From: an uncultured Latescibacterota bacterium
GTDB taxonomy: Bacteria; Latescibacterota; UBA2968; UBA8231
Direction: 5' to 3'
Assembly (NCBI GenBank): GCA_951813615.1
Contig: OX638377.1
Span: 5,739,739 to 5,803,738, forward strand
Length of the DNA stretch: 64,000 bases
Under the pieces are notes generated by a model. The model saw only the letters and a program-made list of their open reading frames with translations, was not told the DNA's origin and did not search any database. Both the position numbers and the translations under genes were made by a program. Positions 23,990 through 33,451 of this stretch are shown one piece after another. Each line of letters starts with the position of its first letter. The first letter of the stretch is position 1.

Positions 23990-26013
23990 TTGATTTGGAC
24001 GACGATTTGCCGCACGCCGATGTTGTCGAGGGCGTCGATGGCCCGCACGACAATGACGTGCTCGCCCGCGGCCAATCCTTCGACGGCAAAGCGCGCCTTT
24101 TCGCTGCGGCTGTCAAAGACGCCGTCCAACGGCGCGATGGGGTGCTGTTGATCGTCGTAGTCCATGGTGTAATAGGCTTTTTGCACCGCTGAGATGCGGT
24201 CGCTAATCGCCACTTCGACGACTACACCATCGGCGCTGGTCTGCGCGTCGAGTGCAATGGTTGGCGGGCTGTTGTCGATGGCAAAGGGCACGCTTTCGCG
24301 CTCGTCGCGCAGGCGTTCGGCCGCTGGGTTGTCCATGCGATCAGAGGCCACCAGCTTGAGTTGGGTCTGGCCTTCGGGCATGGATTCGGTATCCCAGAGA
24401 ACCGAAGTTTGCGCGATGTTTTCTTCGACCAGCTTCCACGCTCGCTGATCCTCACCCTTGAGATAGAGGTCGTACACTAGCTCGTCCTCGTTGGGATCCT
24501 GGGCCTGCCAGCGCACTAGACGCAGGCTTTTCGCTTGGGGAGGCCGATTGTTGCGCCGCCCTGGGCCCGCTTGAGATGCGCCTTGGGCTTGGCCGCCGTT
24601 GCTGGATTGTTGCGGCCGGAAGGGAAAGGTTTGCAGTTCGATGATGCGGGGTTTGAGGTTGACTTGAACGCCGCGGATTTCGATCGAGTTGAGCTGGGGC
24701 GTGGCTTCGTCGCGCGTGGATTCCATTTCGACCCGGTACTGGATAAAGCGGGCGGGGGGGCTGGCGATGGTTTGGCCGCTCTCGGTCAGCGGCTCGGACC
24801 ACACACTCCAAGTGTTGTCCGGCTCTTCGCTGTTGCCGGTGCGCGTCTGTACAGTTATGCGGGTGTCTGTGGGCTGGATGCCGCGCCATTCGAGCACACC
24901 CCAGCGCGCGTGGATGGCAAAGTCCTCGACCGCTGATTCAAAGTGCCCCTTGCGGCGGCCCTTTTCGGGCAGGGTAAAAACGGCGGCGTTTTGCGCCCCG
25001 CCCAAGTGGAGTGCGCCGTCTTGTCCGAACAAGAGGCGGCTGGGGGCAAAGCCCTCGAACTGCACGACCAATGCACGGCGGCCATCGGCGCTGAGGCGCA
25101 AAAGCCGCGCTGGGTCGGAGGCGCTGAGCAGCAGGTGCTCGCCGGTTGCAACGAGATTGACGAGCTTGGTTTCGGTATCCTCCCAGATGGGATAAACCGC
25201 CCCCTCCGCTCCGACGCGGTACACTGCCGCTGGGATCTCGTGGGAATTTTCGCCCTTGCTCGGCGCGGGAATCGCACTGGCGAAAATCTCTCCGTTGGCA
25301 CCTGCTACTAGGTTGTGAATTTCCTCTTGCTCGCTTTCAAAGAGCAGCCGCCCGCGGCCCTCGCCGTCGATCTCGTAGATGCGTCCCTTGCCAGCCGTGC
25401 CAGCGTACAAGCGGTCGTTGTGGGCGAGTAAGGTTATAACGTGGCGATCTTCCGGCGCGAAGAAGACCTCATGCGACCCATCTTTGGCGATTTTGAGCAC
25501 TTGGCCGGGCTCGCCCGTGGCCGCGTAGAGTTGGCCGTCGACAAGGGCGAAGTCCCACACGTAGCGGCTACCGGTCTGGAGCAAGGTTTTCGCCTGCCCC
25601 TCGCCGTCAATCTCGTAGATCAGGCCATCGGGAGCCGAGCCAGCGTAGAGCCGCCCGTCGGGCCCGGTGATCAGGGCGTGGAGCACGAGTTCGGGCGAAT
25701 CGAACAGCAGCGTGGCTTGCCCCTCGTCATCAACGGCAAAGAGTCGCCCCGAGTCGCCAGTGCCCACGTAGAGTCCCCCCTTGGGATTGGAAACCATGGA
25801 CCAGACGCGCTCGGCTTCTAATGACGCTAGCTCGACGAGGGCGGGCGCGAGTTCCAGTGTGCCGTCTGCGGTGATGGAGATGCCTTCGCTCTCGCCTTCG
25901 GCAAAGTCGTCGTACGCGTACTGCTGCCAAGCCTTGGCGCGCCCCGCTTCGGTTGCGCTGACCGCCGACAGTAGCAAGAAAAACGAAAACAGGGCTCGGG
26001 TTGTAAGTATCAT
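23986..26013 (-). CDS. Secreted beta-propeller protein of unknown function
   Basis: A 675-residue protein with a signal peptide (LFSFFLLLSAVSATEA). The first half is a propeller of repeated units of the form LYAGSAPDGLIYEIDGEGQA, LYAATGEPGQVLKI and LYAGTAGKGRIYEIDGEG. The second half holds beta-sandwich segments (RIIELQTFPFRPQ; DPNEDELVYDLYLKGED) ending in an Ig-like region (GEHVIVVRAIDALDNIGVRQ). The middle has a Gly/Gln-rich linker. It is coupled to ribD by GTGA and follows the S55 peptidase by 4 bases. A link to flavin synthesis is not suggested by its content. Confidence 0.82.
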   Translation of the reverse strand: MILTTRALFSFFLLLSAVSATEAGRAKAWQQYAYDDFAEGESEGISITADGTLELAPALVELASLEAERVWSMVSNPKGGLYVGTGDSGRLFAVDDEGQATLLFDSPELVLHALITGPDGRLYAGSAPDGLIYEIDGEGQAKTLLQTGSRYVWDFALVDGQLYAATGEPGQVLKIAKDGSHEVFFAPEDRHVITLLAHNDRLYAGTAGKGRIYEIDGEGRGRLLFESEQEEIHNLVAGANGEIFASAIPAPSKGENSHEIPAAVYRVGAEGAVYPIWEDTETKLVNLVATGEHLLLSASDPARLLRLSADGRRALVVQFEGFAPSRLLFGQDGALHLGGAQNAAVFTLPEKGRRKGHFESAVEDFAIHARWGVLEWRGIQPTDTRITVQTRTGNSEEPDNTWSVWSEPLTESGQTIASPPARFIQYRVEMESTRDEATPQLNSIEIRGVQVNLKPRIIELQTFPFRPQQSSNGGQAQGASQAGPGRRNNRPPQAKSLRLVRWQAQDPNEDELVYDLYLKGEDQRAWKLVEENIAQTSVLWDTESMPEGQTQLKLVASDRMDNPAAERLRDERESVPFAIDNSPPTIALDAQTSADGVVVEVAISDRISAVQKAYYTMDYDDQQHPIAPLDGVFDSRSEKARFAVEGLAAGEHVIVVRAIDALDNIGVRQIVVQIK

Positions 26014-26017
26014 TAGA

Positions 26018-27769
26018 TCAGGGCTTTCTCAATGTAATGTCGAGGTTTTGCTCGCCGGAGAGGACGTAGTCAGTGGTTAGGGTGCGGCGGAGGACGACCT
26101 CGCCTTGGACTGGCCCCAAATGCCCAGCCGAGCGGTCCGCGCTCAGCACGGCCAACGCCGAGGGCGGCAGCCCGGGCAACTCGCGCCCGTTCACCGTAAA
26201 GCCCGGCTCCGCGCGAAAGACCTCAACGACCAGTTCGTCGGCCGCACCCGTGCGCTCGAGCAATGCGAGCAAGTCGGCAGTATTGCGCGGCACGAACGCA
26301 TCGGGCTGGCGTTCTGCTTCCCAACTTGCGCTGGCTGCCCCGCTGCCGACGCGCACGATGAAGGGGCCAGGTTCGAGATGCGCGGGCAAATCCAGTTCTA
26401 GGTGCTCTGTAACCGGCTCGGCGCGATACGGTTGCAACGTCGCTTGCAGCGCAACCCGCTGTCCAGCCTTGGGTTCGGGCGGCGACAGTCGCAGGCCTGT
26501 GATGCGGGCTTGCGCTAGGGTTTCGCCGATTTCCAACTCAAAGTGCAGCGAGTCTAAGGCCAGCCCTGCGAAGGGGTTGTTGAGCAACACACCGACCGGC
26601 TGCACTGCGTCTATCACGGCGCTGAGCGGCGCGATTCCACTGCTGTACACTTGCTCGCGTTCAACCGTGCGGCCATCAGCCAACGCGATGTGGCTGCGCA
26701 TCCGCAGCGTGGCGTCGCCAAAGAGCTTTTCAGTGGTTTCGAGAGAGTTGAACAAAACTGAGCGGACCAAGGATGCGCTCAGTTCGGGGTGGCGCAGCAC
26801 CTCGCAGCGGAAGGCGTGGTCGCCAGCCGCCGACCGCAGGGCGACCCGCACTGGCAGCATGTCCGGCGCTTCGCCCAGCGTCCCGGCGATCGCGGGCAGG
26901 CGATCCTGGCGCACCGCCCCCACTACACCGGTCGGCGTCCCCAGCTTGAAAGAGGCGGTCTGGATGGGAATGACTTGATGGATATAGGCCCCGGTGGCGG
27001 GCAGGTTGGTGGCCCCCAGCAAAAACATCGGATGGCCAAAGCCGACGAAACGCCCGTCGCCAACCCAAGTAAGGGTGCCAATCCCTGCGGCGCTGTAATC
27101 GCCGCGAATTAGCTGCACGGCCAGCGGAGCTCCGGGCACGAAGGGTGCTTCTTGGTCGGACAGCGCCTGCCCTGCCGGGCTGTCCAGAAGCTGGATGTCC
27201 GGCGCGTCGAGCGCGTCGCGCAACACTTGCCGCCCCCTCGGGCTGAAGCCAGCAACGGCTACGGGCATCCCCAGCGGTGCTAAGGTGCTGACGCCCTCGC
27301 CGCCGAGCAGGCGGGTGGTCTCTTCATCTAGTTCTAAGACTTTTCCGTACTGGTTTGGCGCGGGATGTTCGCGCGTGGCGACGTCGAGCATGTGGCCAAT
27401 GGGGGTGATGCCGCCGATGGGTTCCTTGGAAAAGTACCAGCCATAAGCGATGGCACCGATGAGCCGCCCGTCGATGTACACCGGGCTGCCGCTCATGCCC
27501 CTTATTAGGCCCGTGTGCGCCAACGGGCCGCCAGACAGCCGGGCGAGAATCATGTCCATGCGCGGCCCCAAAGCCCCTTTTAGCACCCCCAAGATTTCGA
27601 CTTGGAAGGTGTCGATCTCCGTGCCTTGGAAGGTCGTCAGCCCAAAGCCGCTCATGCCTCGGCGCAACTCGCTTGGCTCCATGACGGGTTGTGCGTGGAG
27701 CGCGGGAGCGGCCAAGAGCAACGACGCCAGTACAACTAGTATGCGTAGTATGCGAAATGAGGTCTGCAA
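26018..27769 (-). CDS. SpoIVB-type S55 peptidase-domain protein, secreted
   Basis: A 583-residue protein with a signal peptide (ILRILVVLASLLLAAPALHA) and an N-terminal S55 domain: PSELRRGMSGFGLTTFQG, LIRGMSGSPVYIDGRLIGAI with the presumed catalytic Ser, and VGFGHPMFLLGATN. The stretch IPIQTASFKLGTPTGVVGAV is typical of the bacterial S55 relatives outside spore formers. The C-terminal half is a beta-rich domain. The start is uncertain: TTG at 27769 begins the signal peptide, with GGGAAAGG 13 bases upstream; the frame stays open to 27961, into the divergent promoter region. Confidence 0.82.
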   Translation of the reverse strand: MQTSFRILRILVVLASLLLAAPALHAQPVMEPSELRRGMSGFGLTTFQGTEIDTFQVEILGVLKGALGPRMDMILARLSGGPLAHTGLIRGMSGSPVYIDGRLIGAIAYGWYFSKEPIGGITPIGHMLDVATREHPAPNQYGKVLELDEETTRLLGGEGVSTLAPLGMPVAVAGFSPRGRQVLRDALDAPDIQLLDSPAGQALSDQEAPFVPGAPLAVQLIRGDYSAAGIGTLTWVGDGRFVGFGHPMFLLGATNLPATGAYIHQVIPIQTASFKLGTPTGVVGAVRQDRLPAIAGTLGEAPDMLPVRVALRSAAGDHAFRCEVLRHPELSASLVRSVLFNSLETTEKLFGDATLRMRSHIALADGRTVEREQVYSSGIAPLSAVIDAVQPVGVLLNNPFAGLALDSLHFELEIGETLAQARITGLRLSPPEPKAGQRVALQATLQPYRAEPVTEHLELDLPAHLEPGPFIVRVGSGAASASWEAERQPDAFVPRNTADLLALLERTGAADELVVEVFRAEPGFTVNGRELPGLPPSALAVLSADRSAGHLGPVQGEVVLRRTLTTDYVLSGEQNLDITLRKP

Positions 27770-27985
27770 GACCGTTTGCGTGCCTTTCCCAGAGAGAAAA
27801 GAATTAGAAAAGCTATGCTTGGGCCAGGGAAAAGTCAAGGTAAGCCAAGCGTTGATAGGCGTTGTAACATTTTGTTTGACAATGAGTTGCCGCTTTTGGA
27901 CCTCGGGCAGTCCCTTGACAAACGCCGCGCTAGACACCATTACTGTTGCTCTCGCAACCATCTACGTGCCAACAGGAGAAAGATC

Positions 27986-28993
27986 ATGCTGAATATCGGT
28001 TTTATCGGCTGCGGCGGCATTGCCCGCCATCACGCCAGTTGCTTATCCCAGATCCGGGGTGCGCGTATTGTCGCGGCCGCGGATGTCGTTGCCGACGCGG
28101 CTGAAGCGTTCGCTCGCGACTTTGGAGCCGAACACCACTTCGCGGACTTCCGAGCGCTGCTCGACCTGCCCGAGATCGACGCGGTGTGGGTCTGCACCCC
28201 CACTTTCCAGCACCCCGCACCGGTCATTGCCGCAGCCAAAGCCGGCAAGCACGTCTTCTGCGAGAAGCCCATGGCGCTGAAGGTGGCTGATGCGCGGCGC
28301 ATGGCGAATGCTTGCCGCCAAGCCGATGTGCGGCTGACCATTGGCTTTGTGCGCCGCTTTGACGCGCAGTGGGGCAAGCTCAAGGATATTGTCCAATCCG
28401 GTGCTGTCGGCGCGCCGGTCATCTGGCGCTTTGCTGGGGGGGGCCGTCCGGGCCGTCCGTGGTTCCGCGATGAGAACAAAGGCGGTGGTCCGCTGATGGA
28501 CGGCGCCGTACACAACTACGATTTCGCCTTGCAGATTTTCGGCCCGGCTGCTTCGGCGCAAGCCTCTTCCCTGCAATTCGATCCCACCAGCGTCGGCGCT
28601 GACACCGCTAGCGTCATCGTCAACTTCGCCAGTGGCGACCAGCACTCCTTGGTCTGGTCTTGGGGCGTGGCCGCTGGTGCGCCCGTGGCGAGTCTCAACG
28701 ACGTGATTGGCCCGGCCGGCACTCTGCAATTTGGCATGACCGCGCAGAAGGCCCCGGCGCGCTTCAACCCGGAAAGAAGCGGGGCTTTTACGCTCAAGAT
28801 GGGCGAAGGCCGCGAGCGAGTGTACTCCTATCCGCTCAAGGACATGTTCGCCGAACAGGACAAACACGTGGTCAAGTGCTTTGCCAGTGGCGAACAGCCC
28901 TTAGTGACTGGAGAAGATGGGATCGCCGCCTTGGAGGTTGCGACGGCTGTGTTGAGGGCTGGGAAGGGGCAGCGGACGGTGAAGATTGGGTAG
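27986..28993 (+). CDS. Gfo/Idh/MocA family oxidoreductase
   Basis: A 335-residue NAD(P)-dependent dehydrogenase. The Rossmann motif IGFIGCGGIARHHASCL opens the protein, with VCTPTFQHPAPVIAAAKAGK and HVFCEKPMALKVADAR (the EKP lysine) following. The C-terminal substrate domain has GGGPLMDGAVHNYDFALQIF. The start at 27986 follows an AGGAGA ribosome site; the frame is open further upstream but without a plausible start. It is close to myo-inositol dehydrogenase relatives; substrate unknown. It is transcribed away from the S55 peptidase gene. Confidence 0.92.
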   Translation: MLNIGFIGCGGIARHHASCLSQIRGARIVAAADVVADAAEAFARDFGAEHHFADFRALLDLPEIDAVWVCTPTFQHPAPVIAAAKAGKHVFCEKPMALKVADARRMANACRQADVRLTIGFVRRFDAQWGKLKDIVQSGAVGAPVIWRFAGGGRPGRPWFRDENKGGGPLMDGAVHNYDFALQIFGPAASAQASSLQFDPTSVGADTASVIVNFASGDQHSLVWSWGVAAGAPVASLNDVIGPAGTLQFGMTAQKAPARFNPERSGAFTLKMGEGRERVYSYPLKDMFAEQDKHVVKCFASGEQPLVTGEDGIAALEVATAVLRAGKGQRTVKIG

Positions 28994-29180
28994 GAGTTGT
29001 GGCGTAAATGCCGCTTATCTTCAACGCCATTCTACGCCGAGATATTGAAGCAGTTGAAGCAGAGAGCCCACTATAATGCCTTAGTCGTTAACGCGCACGT
29101 TAAGATTTTCTAGGAGGCGATAGGGGACTTGCGAGGTGGCGTAGATGTCGTTGTCGCGGGTTAGCTATGCAGGATTGGCA

Positions 29181-29501
29181 TTAGCCATCGTCCGCCGGGA
29201 CTTCTGACATGGATTTTTCGTATTCGTCGATCCATTGTTCGGCTTCTTCTTCGGTGTAGGAGCCGATAACGGCACTGTGGTCCGGTAGTTCATTACTTTG
29301 CGGTTGGCCGATGTGATATTCCAGATTCCTTCGTAACATCTCTGCTTTTTTACCAGATAAGCCTTTTACGAGGTCGTCCACGTTTTTCTGGCTCAGTCCA
29401 CCTGAGAAAATTACCGTGGATAGATCGGTTTTTTCGTCAATCGCTTCTCTCATACTTTGTGCAAATGGCAAGAATAAGGGTTCCTTAAAATCCAGCAGCA
29501 T
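29181..29501 (-). CDS. Hypothetical acidic protein
   Basis: A 106-residue protein, MLLDFKEPLFLPFAQSMREA then helical and acid-rich to SMSEVPADDG. I do not recognise it. It starts at ATG 29501 in the palindromic CATG that also carries an ATG on the other strand; the frame is open further upstream. There is no convincing ribosome site, so it is a moderate call. Convergent with the oxidoreductase gene, leaving a 187-base gap in which I see nothing. Confidence 0.45.
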   Translation of the reverse strand: MLLDFKEPLFLPFAQSMREAIDEKTDLSTVIFSGGLSQKNVDDLVKGLSGKKAEMLRRNLEYHIGQPQSNELPDHSAVIGSYTEEEAEQWIDEYEKSMSEVPADDG

Positions 29502-29585
29502 GGTAATTGTAAGGCCCCTCCGTTGGCGCGGGACGAGATGCTCCGAGCTATTCGACAAAAAGGACGCCAGGGGTGGAAACAGGAA

Positions 29586-31305
29586 AGTGGCTATCATCGA
29601 CGTTCGTTGGCCGAAACGCTCATCTATCGCTATAAGCATCTCATCGGTAGCTCTTGTAGCGCTCGGCCTGTTGGCGGTAGTCCCCTATCTGCCAGCGATG
29701 CTGTGGGGGGGCTTTGTATGGGACGATAATGTATACATCAAGGTAGATCCGGTACAAGAAGTATCTGGTCTGTGGCAAATATGGTTTTCCCCTAGTGATA
29801 TTAAAAAAGAAGACCATTACTTGCCGTTGACCTATACGACCTTCTGGCTCGAGCACAAGCTGTGGGGGTTTGACCCGACGGGCTATCACATTGTCAACGT
29901 GCTGCTACACTTGGCGAATACGCTGCTTTTGTGGCATCTGCTGCGGCGGTTGGCAGTGCCCGGTGCGTGGATGGTGGCTGCGGTGTTTGCCGTGCATCCT
30001 TTGCACGTGGAGTCAGTGGCTTGGGCCATCGAGCGCAAGGACGTGCTTTCGGGCTTGTTCTACCTTGCGGCGGTGCTGGCGTGGATGCGCTTTGTGGAGC
30101 AGCCGAGCCGAGGGCGGTATGCAGGGTCGCTTGTGTTGTATGCGGCGGGTATGCTGAGCAAGTCCATCGTGGTTACGCTGCCGGCGACACTTTTGATCTG
30201 GCACTGGTGGAAACAAGGGCGCGTGACCTCGGTTGACTTGTTACGGCTCGTGCCATTTTGCATGGTGGGGGCCGTGTATGTCGTCGGCGACTTGTCGTTT
30301 TCTCGTTCTGTAAATCCTGTGTCTTTGGATTACTCATTAGCCGAACGGCCCCTTATCGCCGCTCGCGCTTTGTGGTTCTATGCGGGTAAGTTGCTATGGC
30401 CGACGAACCTAGCCGTTATCTACCCGCTTTGGGACATCCGCGCCGCCGACCCGCTGGCTTGGGGGTATCTGATCGCCGCTGTCGCGCTGGCGGTGGCGCT
30501 ATGGCACTTCCGGCGGCAGCTTGGACGTGGGCCACTGGCCGGGGCGTTGTTTTTTGCGGTGACGTTGTCGCCGGTATTGGGCTTTGTCGATCACGGCTAT
30601 ATGCGGTATGCTTTTGTCGCCGACCGTTTTCAGTACCTCGCTGGCATCGGAGTTATAGCCGCAGTCGTCGGCGCAGCCGCCTACAAGGTGCGTCACTTGT
30701 CCGACCTGTGGCAAAAGGGTGCGTTAGGCATCACGGCGGTGGTCCTGGTTGTGCTGGGGATGTTGACTTGGCGTCAGGCAAGCATCTATCGGGATGATGA
30801 AACCCTCAATCGTCACATCATCGCGCTCAATCCACAGGCACGGGATGCCCACCTCAATTTAGGCGTAACCCTATACAACCAGAAGCGGTATGAGGATGCC
30901 CTCGATATTGCCCGCGTCGCTGTTGCACGAGACCCAAAGGATGCTATGGCCCAATCCAACCTCGGCAGGGTGCTCCACAAGCTGGGACGCTACGAGGAAG
31001 CCGAAGCCCACCTGCGCCGTGCTGTAGCACTGAATCCAAAGGACAAGTCCTACCGCTACCACCTAGGCGAAGCCCTGTATGATCTCGGACGATATGACAA
31101 GATGCTGACACTTTTTCGGGCGTTGGCCTCCCACTACCCCAACGACGCGGGGGCTTATAGCAATATGGGAATCGCCCTTTACTATTTAGGTAGGATCGAC
31201 GAGGCCTTGCAGAGTTTTGACCGCGCGCTTTCGATCGACCCGACCCGAGAAAAGGCACGCGCTCATCGCAAGGCCGTGCTGGAAGCGATGAAAGAAAATC
31301 AATAG
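29586..31305 (+). CDS. TMTC-like membrane protein with C-terminal TPR repeats
   Basis: About 572 residues. An N-terminal polytopic membrane region of about ten helices includes VPYLPAMLWGGFVWDDNVYI, HIVNVLLHLANTLLLWHLL and AVHPLHVESVAWAIERKDVL, the pattern of DUF1736/TMTC-like proteins. The last about 150 residues are tandem TPRs (AHLNLGVTLYNQKRYEDAL; AQSNLGRVLHKLGRYEEAE; AYSNMGIALYYLGRIDEAL). It may be a glycosyltransferase of the GT-C type; this is inference. I placed the start at GTG 29586 before the first helix; an ATG at 29500 is also possible. Confidence 0.8.
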
Positions 31306-31444
31306 GAGCCGACGCTGATGCCTTGGTAACGCGCAACGAAAGCGATTTCAGAAAGGCCGTATTGACAGTTTACGAACTACGCGAATTGATCAATATCGTA
31401 CAAGCCCGCCTTGCAGACCCACCTGATGGATGATTTTGCCGTAC

Positions 31445-32092
31445 CTAGGTACGAAGCAGTAGAGGTGACATTGAAATGTCGTCTATAACCGCAACTTTGG
31501 GTACTTCGTCAAATTCACTTTTGCTTGTCGCGCCTGATAGCACCGCAATAAAGGGTACCTTGGCTCGTTCGGCCGTTAGCGCATCAATCGTACTGTCGCC
31601 AACGTAAAGCACGTCATTGGCATCCATTTGCATTCTAGCGATAGCAGTTATTAAACCACGAGGATGTGGTTTTTGGTCTGCAACGTCTTCTCCGCCGATG
31701 ATGACGCCAAAGCGATCAGATAGCCCTTCCCTTGCTAGAATCTCCTCGATTCTATAGCGAAACTTCGTTGACACGATCCCCAACGCAAAACCCATTTCGA
31801 TCAACCGCTCCGTTGTAGCGGGGACGCTAGCAAACATGGACGTTAAATCTGCCATAACCTGATCAGCTCGTTCAACAAAGTTGCTTCTGAACAAACTGGC
31901 GTTCTGATTATTGGTTTGACCAGTCAGACTCAGAAAGGTGTTCTCTAGGGACATACCGATAGTTCGCTTGATCCGCTCGTCATCAGCTTGGGGCAAACCC
32001 AACCTTTCCAGCGCAAAATTAACACACTCAATGATGCCCCTTGTTGAGTTCGCTAGTGTAAGGTCGAAGTCAAAAATGATTGCCCGAGCCAT
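31445..32092 (-). CDS. HAD-superfamily hydrolase, phosphoglycolate-phosphatase-like
   Basis: A 215-residue HAD phosphatase with the canonical motif I FDFDLTLANS, motif II LGIVSTKFRYR, motif III Lys in ADQKPHPRG and motif IV YVGDSTIDALTAERA. The helical cap (residues about 20-85) is of the Gph/PGMB type. ATG at 32092 (MARAIIFDFD) is preferred over an ATG 27 bases earlier because it begins the motif I strand. It is isolated, with a 139-base gap to the convergent TPR gene in which I see nothing definite. Confidence 0.85.
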   Translation of the reverse strand: MARAIIFDFDLTLANSTRGIIECVNFALERLGLPQADDERIKRTIGMSLENTFLSLTGQTNNQNASLFRSNFVERADQVMADLTSMFASVPATTERLIEMGFALGIVSTKFRYRIEEILAREGLSDRFGVIIGGEDVADQKPHPRGLITAIARMQMDANDVLYVGDSTIDALTAERAKVPFIAVLSGATSKSEFDEVPKVAVIDDISMSPLLLRT

Positions 32093-32212
32093 AGCTTGTC
32101 GTGCGAATCCCTTTCTCAATAAGGTGCGATACGCCTATTACTCGTCTCTATGCATCAATCGGCAGGGCGTACAACGCGGTCCAATGGCGGTTGCACGCCT
32201 TGTCGTCTATCC

Positions 32213-33286
32213 TTAAAAAACCGGAATGAACTTGTGGCACACGGGCGAGACGACTTCGGCTTTGTGGCCGGTAGGCGTGAGCTTGCCGGTGTCTGGATCG
32301 ATGCGGAAGGTGAAGATGTCGTTGGTGCTGTGGTTGCCGACGACTAGGTAGGTGCCCGTGGGATCGAGGCCGAAGTTGCGCGGGTTGGCACCGCCGGTCG
32401 GCACGATCTCAACAAGTGCGAGTTGGCCGGTGTCTTGGTCGATGGCATAGACAGCAATGGAGTCGTGGCCGCGATTGGACCCGTAGAGAAAGCGGCCGTT
32501 GGGGTGGACGTGGATGTCGGCGGTGTGGCTGACCTCCGTATAGCCGTCGGGCAACGTCGAGATGGTCTGGATGGTGGTGAGCTTGCCAGCGTCGGCGTCG
32601 TAGTCAAAAGCCGTGATGGTATTGCTCATTTCGTTGATGACGTACGCCTGTTGGCCGTTGGGATGGAAGGCGAGGTGGCGCGGGCCGCTGCCGGGAGCGA
32701 TTTCCGCAGGCGTCTGTGCGACGAGCTTGCCATTTGCGTGGTCAATCGCATAGATGAGCACCTTATCGATGCCCAAGTCTGGGGCAAAGGCGTGTTTGTT
32801 GTTGGGGGCGACCATAATCGAGTGGGCGTGCGGCCCCTCTTGGCGGCTTGGATTGACCGAAGAGCCCTCGTGTTGGACGAAATCCGTGGCCGCGCCGAGC
32901 GAGCCGTCTTCGCGGATCGGCAGGATGGCGACGCTGCCGCCGCCGTAGTTGGCGGCTAGCGCGTACTGGCCAGCGCGATCAATGCTGATGTGGCAAGGGC
33001 CGGGGCCAACGGTTGATTCGGTGTTGATGTGGGTGAGGGCACCGCTCTGCTGGTCAATGGCAAAGGCCGCAACCGCGCCGCCGGGCCGGTCGCCGACTGC
33101 GCTGGTCTCGCCGATGGCGTAGAGGAAGCGGCGGTTGGGCGCGATGTCGAGGAAGGACGGGTTGTCAATGCCGCCAATGCTGCTTTGATGCGCGAGCGCA
33201 CCGGTAGCCATGTCGAGGCGATAGACGTGGATGCCGTCCTCGTCGCCGCTGGAATAAGTGCCGATATAGACGAGATAATCACTCAT
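32213..33286 (-). CDS. 6-phosphogluconolactonase-like seven-bladed propeller (Lactonase_2 / YbhE family)
   Basis: A 357-residue protein beginning MSDYLVYIGTYSSGDEDGIH, the family opening, with YGGGSVAILPIREDGSLG, GPRHLAFHPNGQQAYVINEM, HVHPNGRFLYGSNRGHDSIA and a C-terminal DPTGTYLVVGNHSTNDIF repeat. The family hydrolyses 6-phosphogluconolactone or related lactones. I chose ATG at 33286 because AAAGGAGT lies 6-7 bases upstream; a longer frame to 33418 would add a signal-like helix (ALLSMLLFLPSIAF) but has no ribosome site, so an exported form is possible. Confidence 0.9.
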   Translation of the reverse strand: MSDYLVYIGTYSSGDEDGIHVYRLDMATGALAHQSSIGGIDNPSFLDIAPNRRFLYAIGETSAVGDRPGGAVAAFAIDQQSGALTHINTESTVGPGPCHISIDRAGQYALAANYGGGSVAILPIREDGSLGAATDFVQHEGSSVNPSRQEGPHAHSIMVAPNNKHAFAPDLGIDKVLIYAIDHANGKLVAQTPAEIAPGSGPRHLAFHPNGQQAYVINEMSNTITAFDYDADAGKLTTIQTISTLPDGYTEVSHTADIHVHPNGRFLYGSNRGHDSIAVYAIDQDTGQLALVEIVPTGGANPRNFGLDPTGTYLVVGNHSTNDIFTFRIDPDTGKLTPTGHKAEVVSPVCHKFIPVF

Positions 33287-33451
33287 AGTGGTACTCCTTT
33301 GGGTTGTGAAGGCGATAGAAGGGAGAAAGAGAAGCATCGATAACAGAGCATTCGTTACAAACCGCATCGTTTCACCAAAACAGTGTTGAAATTTCGCAAG
33401 CGACAGACCTAATCCCATAATCCTGCCAATCCCGTTAATTTTTTCTGGTCC

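Noticed and set aside
23990..24200. FMN riboswitch upstream of ribD
   Set aside because: The region is coding for the propeller protein and no conserved RFN-element sequence is visible.
26073..26978. Open frame of 301 codons opposite the S55 peptidase gene
   Set aside because: Low-complexity Ser/Arg composition and antisense to a recognised domain.
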